A DNA stretch of 64,000 bases from Umezawaea sp049997955 (GCA_049997955.1 JAEBDY010000001.1:744001-808000), one strand, 5' to 3'. Shown: positions 1 through 7,045, counted from the first letter of the stretch. The notes: a model not told the origin generated them from the letters alone. Numbers and translations are program-made.

Positions 1-17
1 AGCATTTTTCTTCGTTT

Positions 18-73
18 GTCAAGGCATTTTTCCCGCCTTGACAAATCAAGGAAAATGATCGAGACAATTGCGC
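18..73 (+). repeat. Dispersed palindromic element, copy 1
   Basis: A perfect 8-bp dyad GTCAAGGC-N9-GCCTTGAC (18-42; the arms extend to 11 bp, 15-45) is followed after 18 nt by GAGACAATTGCGC (61-73). The same arrangement recurs inverted at 44543-44598, with the same 9-nt loop length, loop sequence differing at one base, the same 18-nt gap and GAGACGATCGCGC. Both copies are intergenic, so this looks like a REP-like or mobile-element-derived repeat. Its function is unknown. Confidence 0.7.
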
Positions 74-126
74 GAGCGGGGTGGCGTAGGGGGAACCACC
101 GCGACCTCTACGCGCAGGTCCGACAA

Positions 127-243
127 CCCGCGGGCTTCGGTTTCCAACGGCCGCACGCAGCCGGCTCCGGCTTCTGACGGTCACGAGCAGCCGACTCCAG
201 CTTCCGGCGACCACAAGCAGCCGATGGCAGCTCCCGTCCACCC
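127..243. repeat. Degenerate 30-bp tandem repeats
   Basis: Units begin near 127, 157, 187 and 217. The clearest share GCAGCCG followed by CTCC-GCTTC and a GACGG/GGCGA-CAC tail. Unit length is 30 bp throughout. Read on the + strand they would give a ten-residue QPxPAS-type repeat, but that frame runs into the inverted repeat at 271 and has no recognisable start region. I treat this as non-coding repeat or gene debris. Confidence 0.6.
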
Positions 244-270
244 CAGCACTGGCCCAGCCGCCGTCGTGCT

Positions 271-389
271 GTGGCCGATTTGACTCGGGGACCCCTTGAT
301 TTGACCCTTGATCGGGCTAAAAGGGCAGTCCCGAAAGCCTGCCCGATCTCCAATTTTAAGGGTCAAATCCCCCGAGTAAAATCGGCCAC
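271..389. repeat. Long imperfect inverted repeat (about 120 bp)
   Basis: The outer arms 271-290 (GTGGCCGATTTGACTCGGGG) and 370-389 are complementary at 19 of 20 positions. Inner arms GATTTGACCCTT (298-309) and AAGGGTCAAATC (358-369) are perfect, as are GATCGGGC (310-317) and GCCCGATC (341-348), separated by small asymmetric bulges. The structure could form one long RNA hairpin or a cruciform. It could be a MITE-like remnant or a large terminator for the minus-strand ybaK gene downstream of its stop. Confidence 0.75.
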
Positions 390-509
390 GGCCAGAACGC
401 TGACCTCAAGTAGGTGGTGGGTCACCCAGACTGCGCGGCAGGATGTTGATGCTCTGACCAGCGCTGTTCGGTGTGCGTCCCCTCCCCACGCACAACGACC
501 ACACCGCAC

Positions 510-986
510 TCAAGCCGATATGCGAGCCACCACGGCATTGGTCAACCGGGTCAGATCCCCTGGCGCGATCTCCACTTCCAACCCCCGCCGTCCCGCACTG
601 CAGAACACCGTCTCGAACCCCTCCGCCGACACGTCCACCACCACCGGCAGCCGCTTCTTCTGCCCCAACGGTGAAATCCCCCCGGCCACGTACCCGGTGG
701 CCCGCTCGGCGGCTCCCACCTCGGCCATCTTCGCCTTCTTCCCCTTCAAAGCGGCGGCGATGGCTTTCAGGTCCAACTGCGAGGTCACCGGCACCACACC
801 AACAGCCAGCACCCCGTCCATCTCCACCACGAGCGTCTTGAACACCCGCTCCGGCACCAACCCCAGGGCCGAGGCCGCCTCCAACCCGTAGGACTCGTGC
901 CGGGGGTCGTGCGTGTACGAGTGAAGGGTGTGCGCCACGCGCTGCTTCTCCAGCAGGGCTGTGGCGGGGGTCCCGCGTCCGGCCAT
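510..986 (-). CDS. ybaK: Cys-tRNA(Pro)/Cys-tRNA(Cys) deacylase, YbaK family
   Basis: 158 aa, full length for the YbaK/EbsC branch of the INS (ProX-like) editing domain. These enzymes hydrolyse Cys-tRNA(Pro) mischarged by prolyl-tRNA synthetase. Visible hallmarks are an N-terminal ATALLE region, the YEA-like segment SYGLEAASALGL, VFKTLVVEMDG, the conserved lysine stretch of AAALKGKKAKMAE, ATGYVAGGISPLG and the FCSAGRRGLEVEI segment. Single gene, transcribed divergently from sigR. A YbaK-like gene also neighbours sigH in mycobacteria as I recall. The family call is secure; the exact substrate is inferred. Confidence 0.93.
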   Translation of the reverse strand: MAGRGTPATALLEKQRVAHTLHSYTHDPRHESYGLEAASALGLVPERVFKTLVVEMDGVLAVGVVPVTSQLDLKAIAAALKGKKAKMAEVGAAERATGYVAGGISPLGQKKRLPVVVDVSAEGFETVFCSAGRRGLEVEIAPGDLTRLTNAVVARISA

Positions 987-1004
987 GGGCTGAACGATAT
1001 CGGG

Positions 1005-1031
1005 GGGAATGTCGGGACTCGGCGGCGCGTT
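1005..1031 (+). promoter_or_regulatory. SigR-type promoter of sigR (GGGAAT-N18-GTT)
   Basis: GGGAAT at 1005-1010 is followed by exactly 18 nt and GTT at 1029-1031, matching the SigR/SigH thiol-stress consensus (GGGAAT-N18/19-GTT). The predicted transcript would begin near 1038-1040, upstream of both the in-frame ATG at 1056 and the likely main GTG at 1167. This predicts positive autoregulation of sigR. Consensus match only; no expression evidence. Confidence 0.75.
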
Positions 1032-1166
1032 TGGACGGTTGTGGTTACCGAGGTGATGGAGCAGCGGCCGGTGGACGGCCCGGTGGACGAGGCCCGCGTA
1101 TTCTGGGACGCGTCCCAGCCAGCAGTAGCCGTCGCGCCATCATCGGGTCGGCGGGAGAGGAGCGCG

Positions 1167-1799
1167 GTGCCCGCCACCCGTTCGCAGGCCAACCCGACGG
1201 ATGAGACACCCGCGGAGCGGGCCGCTCGGTTCGAGCGCGACGCGATGCCGCTGCTCGACCAGCTGTACGCGGCCGCGTTGCGGATGACGCGGAACCCGGC
1301 CGACGCCGAGGACCTGGTGCAGGAGACCTACCTGAAGGCCTACGCGGCCTTCGCCTCGTTCTCGCAGGGTACGAACCTGAAGGCGTGGCTGTACCGGATC
1401 CTGACCAACACCTACATCAACGGGTACCGCAAGAAGCAGCGGCAGCCGTTGCAGTCGCCCACCGACGAGATCACGGACTGGCAGCTCGCGAAGGCGGAGA
1501 GCCACACGTCGCGCGGTCTGCGGTCGGCCGAGGTCGAGGCGATGGACCTGCTGCCGGACAACGACGTGAAGGAAGCCCTCCAGCGCCTGCCGGAGGAGTT
1601 CCGGATCGCGGTGTACCTCGCCGACGTCGAAGGCTTCGCCTACAAGGAGATCGCCGACATCATGGGCACCCCCATCGGCACGGTGATGTCCCGGTTGCAC
1701 CGGGGCCGTCGCCAGCTGCGCGAGCAGCTTTCCGATGTCGCGCGTGAGCGCGGTTTCCTGCGCAACGGTCAGCCCGAAGAAGAGGTGGCGGGGCGATGA
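1167..1799 (+). CDS. sigR: ECF RNA polymerase sigma factor SigR/SigH (thiol-oxidative stress)
   Basis: 210 aa from GTG 1167, which has a strong GGAGAGGAG ribosome site and matches the length of mycobacterial SigH. Region 2 reads FERDAMPLLDQLYAAALRMTR-NPADAEDLVQETYLKAY and FRSFxxGTNLKAWLYRILTN-like sequence. Region 4 reads LPEEFRIAVYLADVEGF-AYKEIADIMGTPIGTVMSRLHRGRR. It should direct transcription of thioredoxin, mycothiol and protein-quality-control genes when RsrA is oxidised. The frame stays open upstream with in-frame GTG 1053 and ATG 1056, giving a possible ~37-aa N-terminal extension on the SigR-driven transcript, like the unstable SigR' isoform of Streptomyces. Overlaps rsrA by 4 nt (ATGA). 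Confidence 0.95.
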   Translation: MPATRSQANPTDETPAERAARFERDAMPLLDQLYAAALRMTRNPADAEDLVQETYLKAYAAFASFSQGTNLKAWLYRILTNTYINGYRKKQRQPLQSPTDEITDWQLAKAESHTSRGLRSAEVEAMDLLPDNDVKEALQRLPEEFRIAVYLADVEGFAYKEIADIMGTPIGTVMSRLHRGRRQLREQLSDVARERGFLRNGQPEEEVAGR

Positions 1800-2104
1800 A
1801 CTGCGGCGAACCCCACGACACGGACTGCTCCGAGGTCCTCTCCGAGGTCTGGCTGTTCCTGGACCAGGAATGCGACGTCAAGCGCAAGGAGCTGCTGCAG
1901 AAGCACCTGGAGGAGTGCCACCCGTGCCTGGAGCAGTACGGCATCGAGGAGCACCTCAAGTTGCTGCTGGCCCGCAAGTGCGGGGGTGAGCACGCGCCCG
2001 AGACGTTGAAGGAACGGCTGCGCGCGCGCATCCACGAGACGCTGGTGCAGCACGGAGCGGTCGTCGAGGCGCGGACGACGACCGTGCGGATCGTCGAGGA
2101 GTAG
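1796..2104 (+). CDS. rsrA: Zinc-binding redox-sensing anti-sigma factor RsrA/RshA
   Basis: 102 aa, ZAS-family anti-sigma factor. The ZAS motif is intact: Cys11, His37, Cys41 and Cys44 (KHLEECHPC), the same positions as in Streptomyces RsrA. Further cysteines at 3, 26 and 62 are present. In the family, reduced Zn-RsrA binds SigR, and disulfide formation between the ZAS cysteines releases zinc and the sigma factor. The start ATG overlaps the sigR stop in ATGA, indicating coupled synthesis. A stable hairpin follows at 2129, so sigR-rsrA is a closed bicistron. Confidence 0.95.
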   Translation: MNCGEPHDTDCSEVLSEVWLFLDQECDVKRKELLQKHLEECHPCLEQYGIEEHLKLLLARKCGGEHAPETLKERLRARIHETLVQHGAVVEARTTTVRIVEE

Positions 2105-2128
2105 GCAGGAAACTCCTCCCCACGAACA

Positions 2129-2166
2129 CGAAAGGCCCCCTGGGATTGCTCCCAGGGGGCCTTTCG
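2129..2166. terminator. Hairpin terminator between rsrA and rpl37 gene
   Basis: CGAAAGGCCCCCTGGG (2129-2144) pairs with its complement ending at 2166 across a short loop. It lies between the converging rsrA (+) and bL37 (-) genes and could serve both. Confidence 0.85.
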
Positions 2167-2178
2167 CACGGCCTGGAA

Positions 2179-2253
2179 TCAGGCGTTGGGGCGCTTCCCG
2201 TGGTTGGCGCCACCACTCTTGCGATCGCGGCGCTTGCGGGCACGCTTCGACAT
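2179..2253 (-). CDS. Small ribosomal protein bL37 (24 aa)
   Basis: A 24-aa gene, ATG 2253 to TGA 2179, with an AGGAG site 7 nt upstream of the start. The product is Arg/Lys-rich with central RARKRRDRKS and C-terminal GGANHGKRPNA. It matches the tiny basic actinobacterial protein (MAKRGRKKRDRK..ANHGKRPNA in mycobacteria) identified as 50S subunit protein bL37 and annotated elsewhere as an AURKAIP1/COX24-domain protein. It binds rRNA in the large subunit. It is easily missed because of its size. Confidence 0.9.
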   Translation of the reverse strand: MSKRARKRRDRKSGGANHGKRPNA

Positions 2254-2349
2254 GGGTGTCTCCTTGAGCATCAGTTCACTGGCTTCATCCCAGTGTGACA
2301 CGACCTCACCTGAGCACTGGCGGCGGTCCGAACCGTGGTTGTATGACGC

Positions 2350-3828
2350 GTGTCCACCCTCACGGATCTGCTCGCCGAACACACCCGGTTGTCCGGTGCC
2401 GCCGTCGACCACCTGCAGCTCGTGGTGGCCGAGTGGCAGCTGCTCTCGGACCTGTCGTTCGCGGACTTCCTGCTGTGGGTGCCGCTGGACGACGCCACCT
2501 TCCTCTGCGTCGCGCAGGCCCGGCCGACGACGGCGCCGACCGCGCACCCGGAGGACGTGGTCGGCAGTTCCATGCAGGTCGAGGAGCACCCGCAGCTGCG
2601 GCGCGCGATCATCGAGTCGCGCATCTGCCGCGAGGAGGACCCGCTGTGGCACCTCGGGGTGCCGGTGCGGCGCGAGACGATCCCGGTGCGGCTGGGCAAG
2701 CAGGTCATCGCGGTCATCAGCCGCAACACGAACCTGGCCGTGCCGCGCGTGCCCAGCCCGTTGGAGATCTCCTACCTCGGCAGCGCCGCCGACCTGTGCC
2801 AGATGATCGCGGACGGCACGTTCCCGACCACCGAGCCGTCGCCGGACGTGCACACGAGCCCGCGCGTCGGTGACGGGTTCATCCGGATCGACGCGGCGGG
2901 CGCCGTGGTGTTCGCCAGCCCGAACGCGCTGTCGGCGTACCACCGCATGGGCCACGCGTCCGACCTGGTCGGCGTGCACCTGGCGCCGTTGACGCGGTCG
3001 CTGATCGACGACCCGTTCGACGCGACCGAGATCGCGCAGCGGTTCCGGGCCGCGGTGGACGGCAACCCGAGCATGCGCATGGAGGCCGAGTCGCGCCGCG
3101 GCGCGTCGGTGCTGTTCCGCGCGCTGCCGTTGCGGCCGCGGGGGAACCCGGCGGGCGCGCTGGTGCTGTGCCGCGACGTCACGGAGGTCCGCAGGCGGGA
3201 CCGGGCGCTGATGTCGAAGGACGCCACGATCCGCGAGATCCACCACCGGGTGAAGAACAACCTGCAGACGGTGGCCGCGCTGCTGCGGTTGCAGTCGCGG
3301 CGCACGAGCAACGAGGAGGCCCGCGAGGCGCTGGCGGAGTCCGTGCGGCGGGTGACGTCCATCGCACTCGTGCACGAGACGCTGTCGATGTCGGTGGACG
3401 AGCGCGTCGACCTGGACGACGTGATCGACCGGGTGATCCCGATGATGAGCGACGTGGCCACGACCGAGACCCAGGTCTCCGTGCGCCGCGAGGGCCCGTT
3501 CGGGGTCGTGGCGGCCGAGTTGGCGACCCCTCTGGTGATGGTCCTGACCGAGCTGGTGCAGAACGCGTTCGAGCACGCCTACGCCCCTGGCCAGCGCGGG
3601 GAGGTCGTGGTGCACGCGGAGCGGTCGGCCCGCTGGCTCGACGTGGTGATCGCCGACGACGGCAAGGGGCTGCCGCAGGGCTTCTCGCTGGAGCGCACCG
3701 AACGGCTCGGTCTGCAGATCGTCCGGACCCTCGTGGAATCCGAACTCAGGGGTTCCTTGAGCTTGCGGCGGAGGCCCAGAGGCGGTACTGAGGCGGTCCT
3801 GCGCGTGCCTCTCCGAGGGCGGCGTTAA
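2350..3828 (+). CDS. pdtaS: Soluble sensor histidine kinase PdtaS
   Basis: 492 aa from GTG 2350. Order: N-terminal GAF-like sensor domain (MSTLTDLLAEHTRLSGAAVD..., about 1-150), PAS domain (about 165-285), HisKA_2 dimerisation/phosphoacceptor box IREIHHRVKNNLQTVAALLR with phosphoacceptor His298, then an HATPase_c domain (LVQNAFEHAY N-box, DDGKGLPQGF and LGLQIVRTLV G-boxes). This matches mycobacterial PdtaS (Rv3220c), whose partner PdtaR is an ANTAR RNA-binding response regulator; no regulator gene is adjacent here. The location beside whiB1 and the sigR locus matches M. tuberculosis. Confidence 0.95.
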   Translation: MSTLTDLLAEHTRLSGAAVDHLQLVVAEWQLLSDLSFADFLLWVPLDDATFLCVAQARPTTAPTAHPEDVVGSSMQVEEHPQLRRAIIESRICREEDPLWHLGVPVRRETIPVRLGKQVIAVISRNTNLAVPRVPSPLEISYLGSAADLCQMIADGTFPTTEPSPDVHTSPRVGDGFIRIDAAGAVVFASPNALSAYHRMGHASDLVGVHLAPLTRSLIDDPFDATEIAQRFRAAVDGNPSMRMEAESRRGASVLFRALPLRPRGNPAGALVLCRDVTEVRRRDRALMSKDATIREIHHRVKNNLQTVAALLRLQSRRTSNEEAREALAESVRRVTSIALVHETLSMSVDERVDLDDVIDRVIPMMSDVATTETQVSVRREGPFGVVAAELATPLVMVLTELVQNAFEHAYAPGQRGEVVVHAERSARWLDVVIADDGKGLPQGFSLERTERLGLQIVRTLVESELRGSLSLRRRPRGGTEAVLRVPLRGRR

Positions 3829-3904
3829 ACTATCCCGGTGCACACGTGGCGACCAGCCTCAGCGGCGCCTCGTGGTCATGCGGGAGGGTGTGCAACCAGA
3901 GAAA

Positions 3905-3943
3905 CGTAGAGCCCGACACCTGGCACGGTGTCGGGCTCTACGT
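3905..3943. terminator. Bidirectional terminator between pdtaS and whiB1
   Basis: CGTAGAGCCCGACACC (3905-3920) pairs perfectly with GGTGTCGGGCTCTACG (ending 3943), followed by TTTT on the + strand. It sits between converging genes. Confidence 0.9.
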
Positions 3944-3986
3944 TTTGCTCTGTCTTGGTTTCGGGGCTAACTGCCGGTCTTGCGAC

Positions 3987-4241
3987 TCAGGCGTTGCTCC
4001 GGGCCCGCGTGCGGGCGTTGCGGCGCTTGAGTGCGCGACGTTCGTCTTCGCTCATCCCGCCCCACACGCCGGCGTCCTGGCCGCTTTCGAGAGCCCACGC
4101 GAGGCAGTCGGAGACGACGGGACAGCGGCGGCAGACGGTCTTCGCCTCGGCGATCTGCAAGAGCGCAGGACCGCTATTCCCCACGGGGAAGAACAGCTCG
4201 GGGTCCTCGTCGCGGCAGATTGCGCGGTGGCGCCAGTCCAT
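3987..4241 (-). CDS. whiB1: WhiB1 iron-sulfur transcriptional regulator
   Basis: 84 aa, nearly colinear with mycobacterial WhiB1. The [4Fe-4S] ligands Cys9, Cys37, Cys40 and Cys46 are present, as are the GVWGG turn and the basic C-terminal DNA-binding tail RRALKRRNARTRARS. WhiB1 is an NO-sensitive essential regulator that binds the primary sigma factor region 4. A Crp-like palindrome lies about 67-82 nt upstream of the start, agreeing with known cAMP-Crp control of whiB1 in M. tuberculosis. Confidence 0.96.
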   Translation of the reverse strand: MDWRHRAICRDEDPELFFPVGNSGPALLQIAEAKTVCRRCPVVSDCLAWALESGQDAGVWGGMSEDERRALKRRNARTRARSNA

Positions 4242-4307
4242 TGGAACTACTCCTCAGCTAGGCGCGCTCGAAGGCACGCCGATCGTCAGCGGTCGTTTTG
4301 GGGTGCT

Positions 4308-4323
4308 TGTGAATGCTTTCACG
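4308..4323 (-). promoter_or_regulatory. Crp/Cmr-like binding site upstream of whiB1
   Basis: TGTGA-N6-TCACG, nine of ten bases of the Crp consensus TGTGA-N6-TCACA, about 67-82 nt upstream of the whiB1 ATG. Inferred from consensus and from the known Crp control of mycobacterial whiB1. Confidence 0.6.
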
Positions 4324-4341
4324 AACGGCGGGGATGTCAAG

Positions 4342-4373
4342 GGGTTAGCACTAACCCGGTGAGTGAACTCACC
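4342..4373. promoter_or_regulatory. Two adjacent perfect 16-bp palindromes
   Basis: GGGTTAG-CA-CTAACCC (4342-4357) is immediately followed by GGTGAGT-GA-ACTCACC (4358-4373). Both are perfect dyads with 2-nt centres. They lie between whiB1 (promoter side) and the 3' end of the diacylglycerol-kinase-like gene, so they may be operators for whiB1 or a compact terminator for a gene read from the + side. Confidence 0.6.
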
Positions 4374-4466
4374 CAAAAGATCGACACCGTTCACCAGCGG
4401 TTTCACTCTACGAGGTTCGTTTTTGAGCGAACATCGCAGGTCGGTCGCAAGATCATCACACGATGG

Positions 4467-5423
4467 TCACACCGCGACGGTGATCGCTTCCCGAACGGAC
4501 GTGAACTCGACTTCGGTGCAATCACCGAGCAGATCACCGTCCACCTGGAGGTTGACCGGCTCCTTGCTGGTCACCCGAACATATTCAACGTCGTCGCGGC
4601 GCAAGAGGTTCCCGCCCTTGGGATTTCCGTCCCGCACGAGCAGATGGCTGACGTACCGCAGCACCGTCGGGAGTCCGAGGTTGCGCAGCGCGAAGAGGCC
4701 GAGGTCGTTGTCGAACGACGTGGACGGGTTGAGGCGGATCGCCTTCCCACCCAGGTACGTCCACGGGTCGGTGTTCGACACGAACGCCATGCGCAGGTCC
4801 GTGATCAGTTCCTCGTCGGGGATCTGCACGGTCAGCGAGGGCATGCGCCTGCGCTGGACGACGTAGCTGGACAGCGCGGTGCGCGCGTAGAGGGAAGGGC
4901 TGGCCTCGCGGCCCTTGGCGCGCTGCTGCTCCACGTCCGCGACCACGTCCGCGTCCCAGCCGACACCGGCGTTGAACGTGAACCAGCGGTCGTTCTCGGA
5001 CGTCGTGGAGGTCAGGGGGCCGCTCGACGCGACCTTGCCGAGCCCGACCCGGCGGCTCGTGCCGTGCTCGATCGCCTGGAGGAGGCGGTAGGTGGCCTCG
5101 ACGGGGTCGCGCGGCAGGCCGAGCGCGCCCGCGAAGACGTTCGCCGAACCGCCGGGGACCACCCCGAGCATGGGGAGGTCGGGTGAGAGCCCGGCGCGGA
5201 GCATGCCGTTGACGACCTCGTTGACCGTGCCGTCGCCACCGTGCGCGACGACCATGCCGTACCCGTCGACGGCCGCCTGGGCCGCGACGTCACCCGCGTG
5301 GCCCCGGTGCTGCGTCTGGACGACGTCCAGCTTCACCGCGCTGGCCAAGGCGTGCGCCAGCACGTCCCGGCCTCCGGCCGTGGTCGATGTCGCCTGTGGG
5401 TTGACCACCAGAAGTGCGCGCAC
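4467..5423 (-). CDS. Diacylglycerol/sphingosine kinase family lipid kinase (YegS/DagK-like)
   Basis: 318 aa starting at GTG 5423, the first codon of RALLVVNPQATS, the conserved family N terminus. The nucleotide-binding GGDGT motif is clear (VVAHGGDGTVNEVVNGML), followed by GVVPGGSANVFA for substrate phosphate binding. The C-terminal half is the beta-sandwich lipid-binding domain with LNPSTSFDNDLGLFALRN. Members phosphorylate diacylglycerol or related lipids at the membrane. The position next to whiB1 matches M. tuberculosis Rv3218. The upstream ribosome site is weak and the lipid substrate is not deducible. Confidence 0.88.
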   Translation of the reverse strand: MRALLVVNPQATSTTAGGRDVLAHALASAVKLDVVQTQHRGHAGDVAAQAAVDGYGMVVAHGGDGTVNEVVNGMLRAGLSPDLPMLGVVPGGSANVFAGALGLPRDPVEATYRLLQAIEHGTSRRVGLGKVASSGPLTSTTSENDRWFTFNAGVGWDADVVADVEQQRAKGREASPSLYARTALSSYVVQRRRMPSLTVQIPDEELITDLRMAFVSNTDPWTYLGGKAIRLNPSTSFDNDLGLFALRNLGLPTVLRYVSHLLVRDGNPKGGNLLRRDDVEYVRVTSKEPVNLQVDGDLLGDCTEVEFTSVREAITVAV

Positions 5424-5682
5424 CTCAGCAGAGTAGGACAGCGCGTGACCACGGGCTGTCCGCGCTTCCCTCGTACGAGGGCCGTTGAGCGCACGAAAGT
5501 GGTCCAAATCTCCTTTCCCACGCGTTGTAGCCCGTCCACGGCAAGTGCACCCCAGCGGACCGCCGGCAAGCCGAAGACCCCCTGATCTTCGCGCCTCCGA
5601 CTGCCGGATGGGAGGTCCGGACGGGTGGCCTACGATCCGTGACGACCACAGACCGTTATGCACCGTTGTGAGGGGCTCGCAG

Positions 5683-6090
5683 GTGGCGATCCAGACCCAG
5701 GTCCCGGGGGCCGCGCGGGTGGCAGGCGTCCTGACCGCGCTCCAGGGGCTGGCGGGCATCGCGTTCGCCGTCGCGCTCGTCGTGCGGGCGTTCGACGGGG
5801 CCGAGTCGACCGGCAAGGTCCTCGGCGAGGCGGGCTACTTCACCGTGGTGTGCGCGGGCGTGCTGGCCGCGGGTGTCGGGCTGGTGCTCGGCAAGCGCTG
5901 GGCGCGCACGCCGTCGATCGTCGTGCAGCTCCTGCTGCTGGGCGTCGCCTGGTACATGTACGGCCCTTCCGGGCAGCAGCTCATCGGTTCGCTGATCGGC
6001 ATCTACGTCGTCGTGGTGATCGCGCTGCTGTTCACGAACCCGGTGCGGCGCTGGACGCTCGGGATCGACGAGCCCGACGCCGGCGAATAG
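5683..6090 (+). CDS. Small integral membrane protein (Rv3217c-like)
   Basis: 135 aa from GTG 5683, with AGGGG 7 nt upstream. Four hydrophobic segments are visible (about 12-32, 45-65, 70-88, 95-117), with a basic-aromatic TNPVRRWTLGIDEPDAGE tail. No catalytic motif is seen. The position beside the DagK-like gene suggests it corresponds to the integral membrane protein Rv3217c of M. tuberculosis, though orientation and sequence identity were not checked. An alternative start is GTG 5668. Function unknown. Confidence 0.75.
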   Translation: MAIQTQVPGAARVAGVLTALQGLAGIAFAVALVVRAFDGAESTGKVLGEAGYFTVVCAGVLAAGVGLVLGKRWARTPSIVVQLLLLGVAWYMYGPSGQQLIGSLIGIYVVVVIALLFTNPVRRWTLGIDEPDAGE

Positions 6091-6195
6091 CCCAGCCCTC
6101 TCGGGTCTGCTGCCGGAATAGACCGATTTGGGCGATTAGTGCGTTTGGCCTCCCCCCGAACGTCTGGCATTTCGCCAACTATCGGAGGGTGTCGT

Positions 6196-6238
6196 GCGTC
6201 ACCCGAAAGCGTGACGCTGTGGGTGGTGAATTCACCAC
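6196..6238. promoter_or_regulatory. Two palindromes in the secreted-protease promoter region
   Basis: GCGTCAC-N8-GTGACGC (6196-6217) and the perfect 16-mer GTGGTGAATTCACCAC (6223-6238) lie 27-69 nt upstream of the protease ATG. Placement suggests operators for one or two repressors. Confidence 0.6.
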
Positions 6239-6264
6239 TCCCTGCGTTCGTTAGGTGACATCAC

Positions 6265-7008
6265 ATGCGATTCAAGCGCACCCTGTCCGCGCTGATCGGC
6301 GGAGCCACGGCACTCGTGGCGTTCGCCTCCCTGGCGCCCATCGCCTCGGCCCAGCCTTCCCCCGGCGGCGTGACACCGTTCATCATCGGTGGCGGCACCG
6401 CGTCCAACGCCCCCTGGGCGGCCCGGCTCTTCGTCAACGGCCGCGAGACCTGCTCCGCCACGATCATCGCGCCCACCTGGATCCTGACCGCCCAGCACTG
6501 CGTCACCGGCGCGGGCACGAAGACGTTCCGCGTCGGCAGCCTCGACCAGAGCAGCGGCGGCACGCTGGTCACCGCGGTCAGCATCACCCAGCACCCGTCC
6601 GTCGACCTCGCGCTGGCGCGGATCGACCGGGCGGTGTCGACCACGTACGCGCCGCTCGGCACCACCACGGCCGTGCGCACGGGCCAGACCGTGCAGCTCT
6701 ACGGCTGGGGCGCCACCTGCACCAACCAGCCCGAGATCAACTGCCAGTCGCGCTACCTGAAGGTCGCCAACACCACCGTGACCAGCGTGACCGGTCGCGA
6801 CTACCGCGGTGGCATCGCGGTGTCGGTGCGCCGCGGCAACGGCATCGCGGCAGGCGGTGACTCCGGCGGCCCGATGTTCGCCACGAGCCCGGCGGACGGT
6901 CGCTACTACCAGGTCGGCGTGGCCTCCACGAGTGACCGCGCGACCGTCTCCAACTACACGAACATCACCCGCTACCGCCCGTGGATCCAGTCACTGGCAG
7001 GCGTTTAA
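6265..7008 (+). CDS. Secreted chymotrypsin-fold serine protease (family S1)
   Basis: 247 aa. The N-terminal signal peptide (MRFKRTLSALIGGATALVAF, cleavage probably after ASA about residue 29) is followed by a short propeptide and the mature start IIGGGTASNAPWAA. Catalytic triad: His78 (TAQHC), Asp114 (VDLALARI), Ser200 (GGDSGGP). Cys63/Cys79 and Cys152/Cys160 can form disulfides. The residue six before the catalytic Ser is Ile194, not Asp, so trypsin-type Arg/Lys specificity is unlikely. Monocistronic, with paired palindromes upstream and a strong hairpin downstream. Confidence 0.93.
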   Translation: MRFKRTLSALIGGATALVAFASLAPIASAQPSPGGVTPFIIGGGTASNAPWAARLFVNGRETCSATIIAPTWILTAQHCVTGAGTKTFRVGSLDQSSGGTLVTAVSITQHPSVDLALARIDRAVSTTYAPLGTTTAVRTGQTVQLYGWGATCTNQPEINCQSRYLKVANTTVTSVTGRDYRGGIAVSVRRGNGIAAGGDSGGPMFATSPADGRYYQVGVASTSDRATVSNYTNITRYRPWIQSLAGV

Positions 7009-7015
7009 CCAGGTG

Positions 7016-7045
7016 ACCCGGCCGGGGGATTTCCCCCGGTCGGGT
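7016..7045 (+). terminator. Terminator of the S1 protease gene
   Basis: A 14-bp stem (ACCCGGCCGGGGGA with its complement, one G-T pair) and a 2-nt loop, followed by TTCG, 8 nt after the stop codon. Confidence 0.85.

Noticed and set aside
127..243. CRISPR-like array
   Set aside because: Units are directly adjacent 30-mers with no spacers; no cas genes nearby.
4342..4366. Possible CIRCE (HrcA) element
   Set aside because: TTAGCACT is present, but the other half reads GAGTGAAC instead of GAGTGCTAA and the spacing is wrong; two independent palindromes explain the sequence better.
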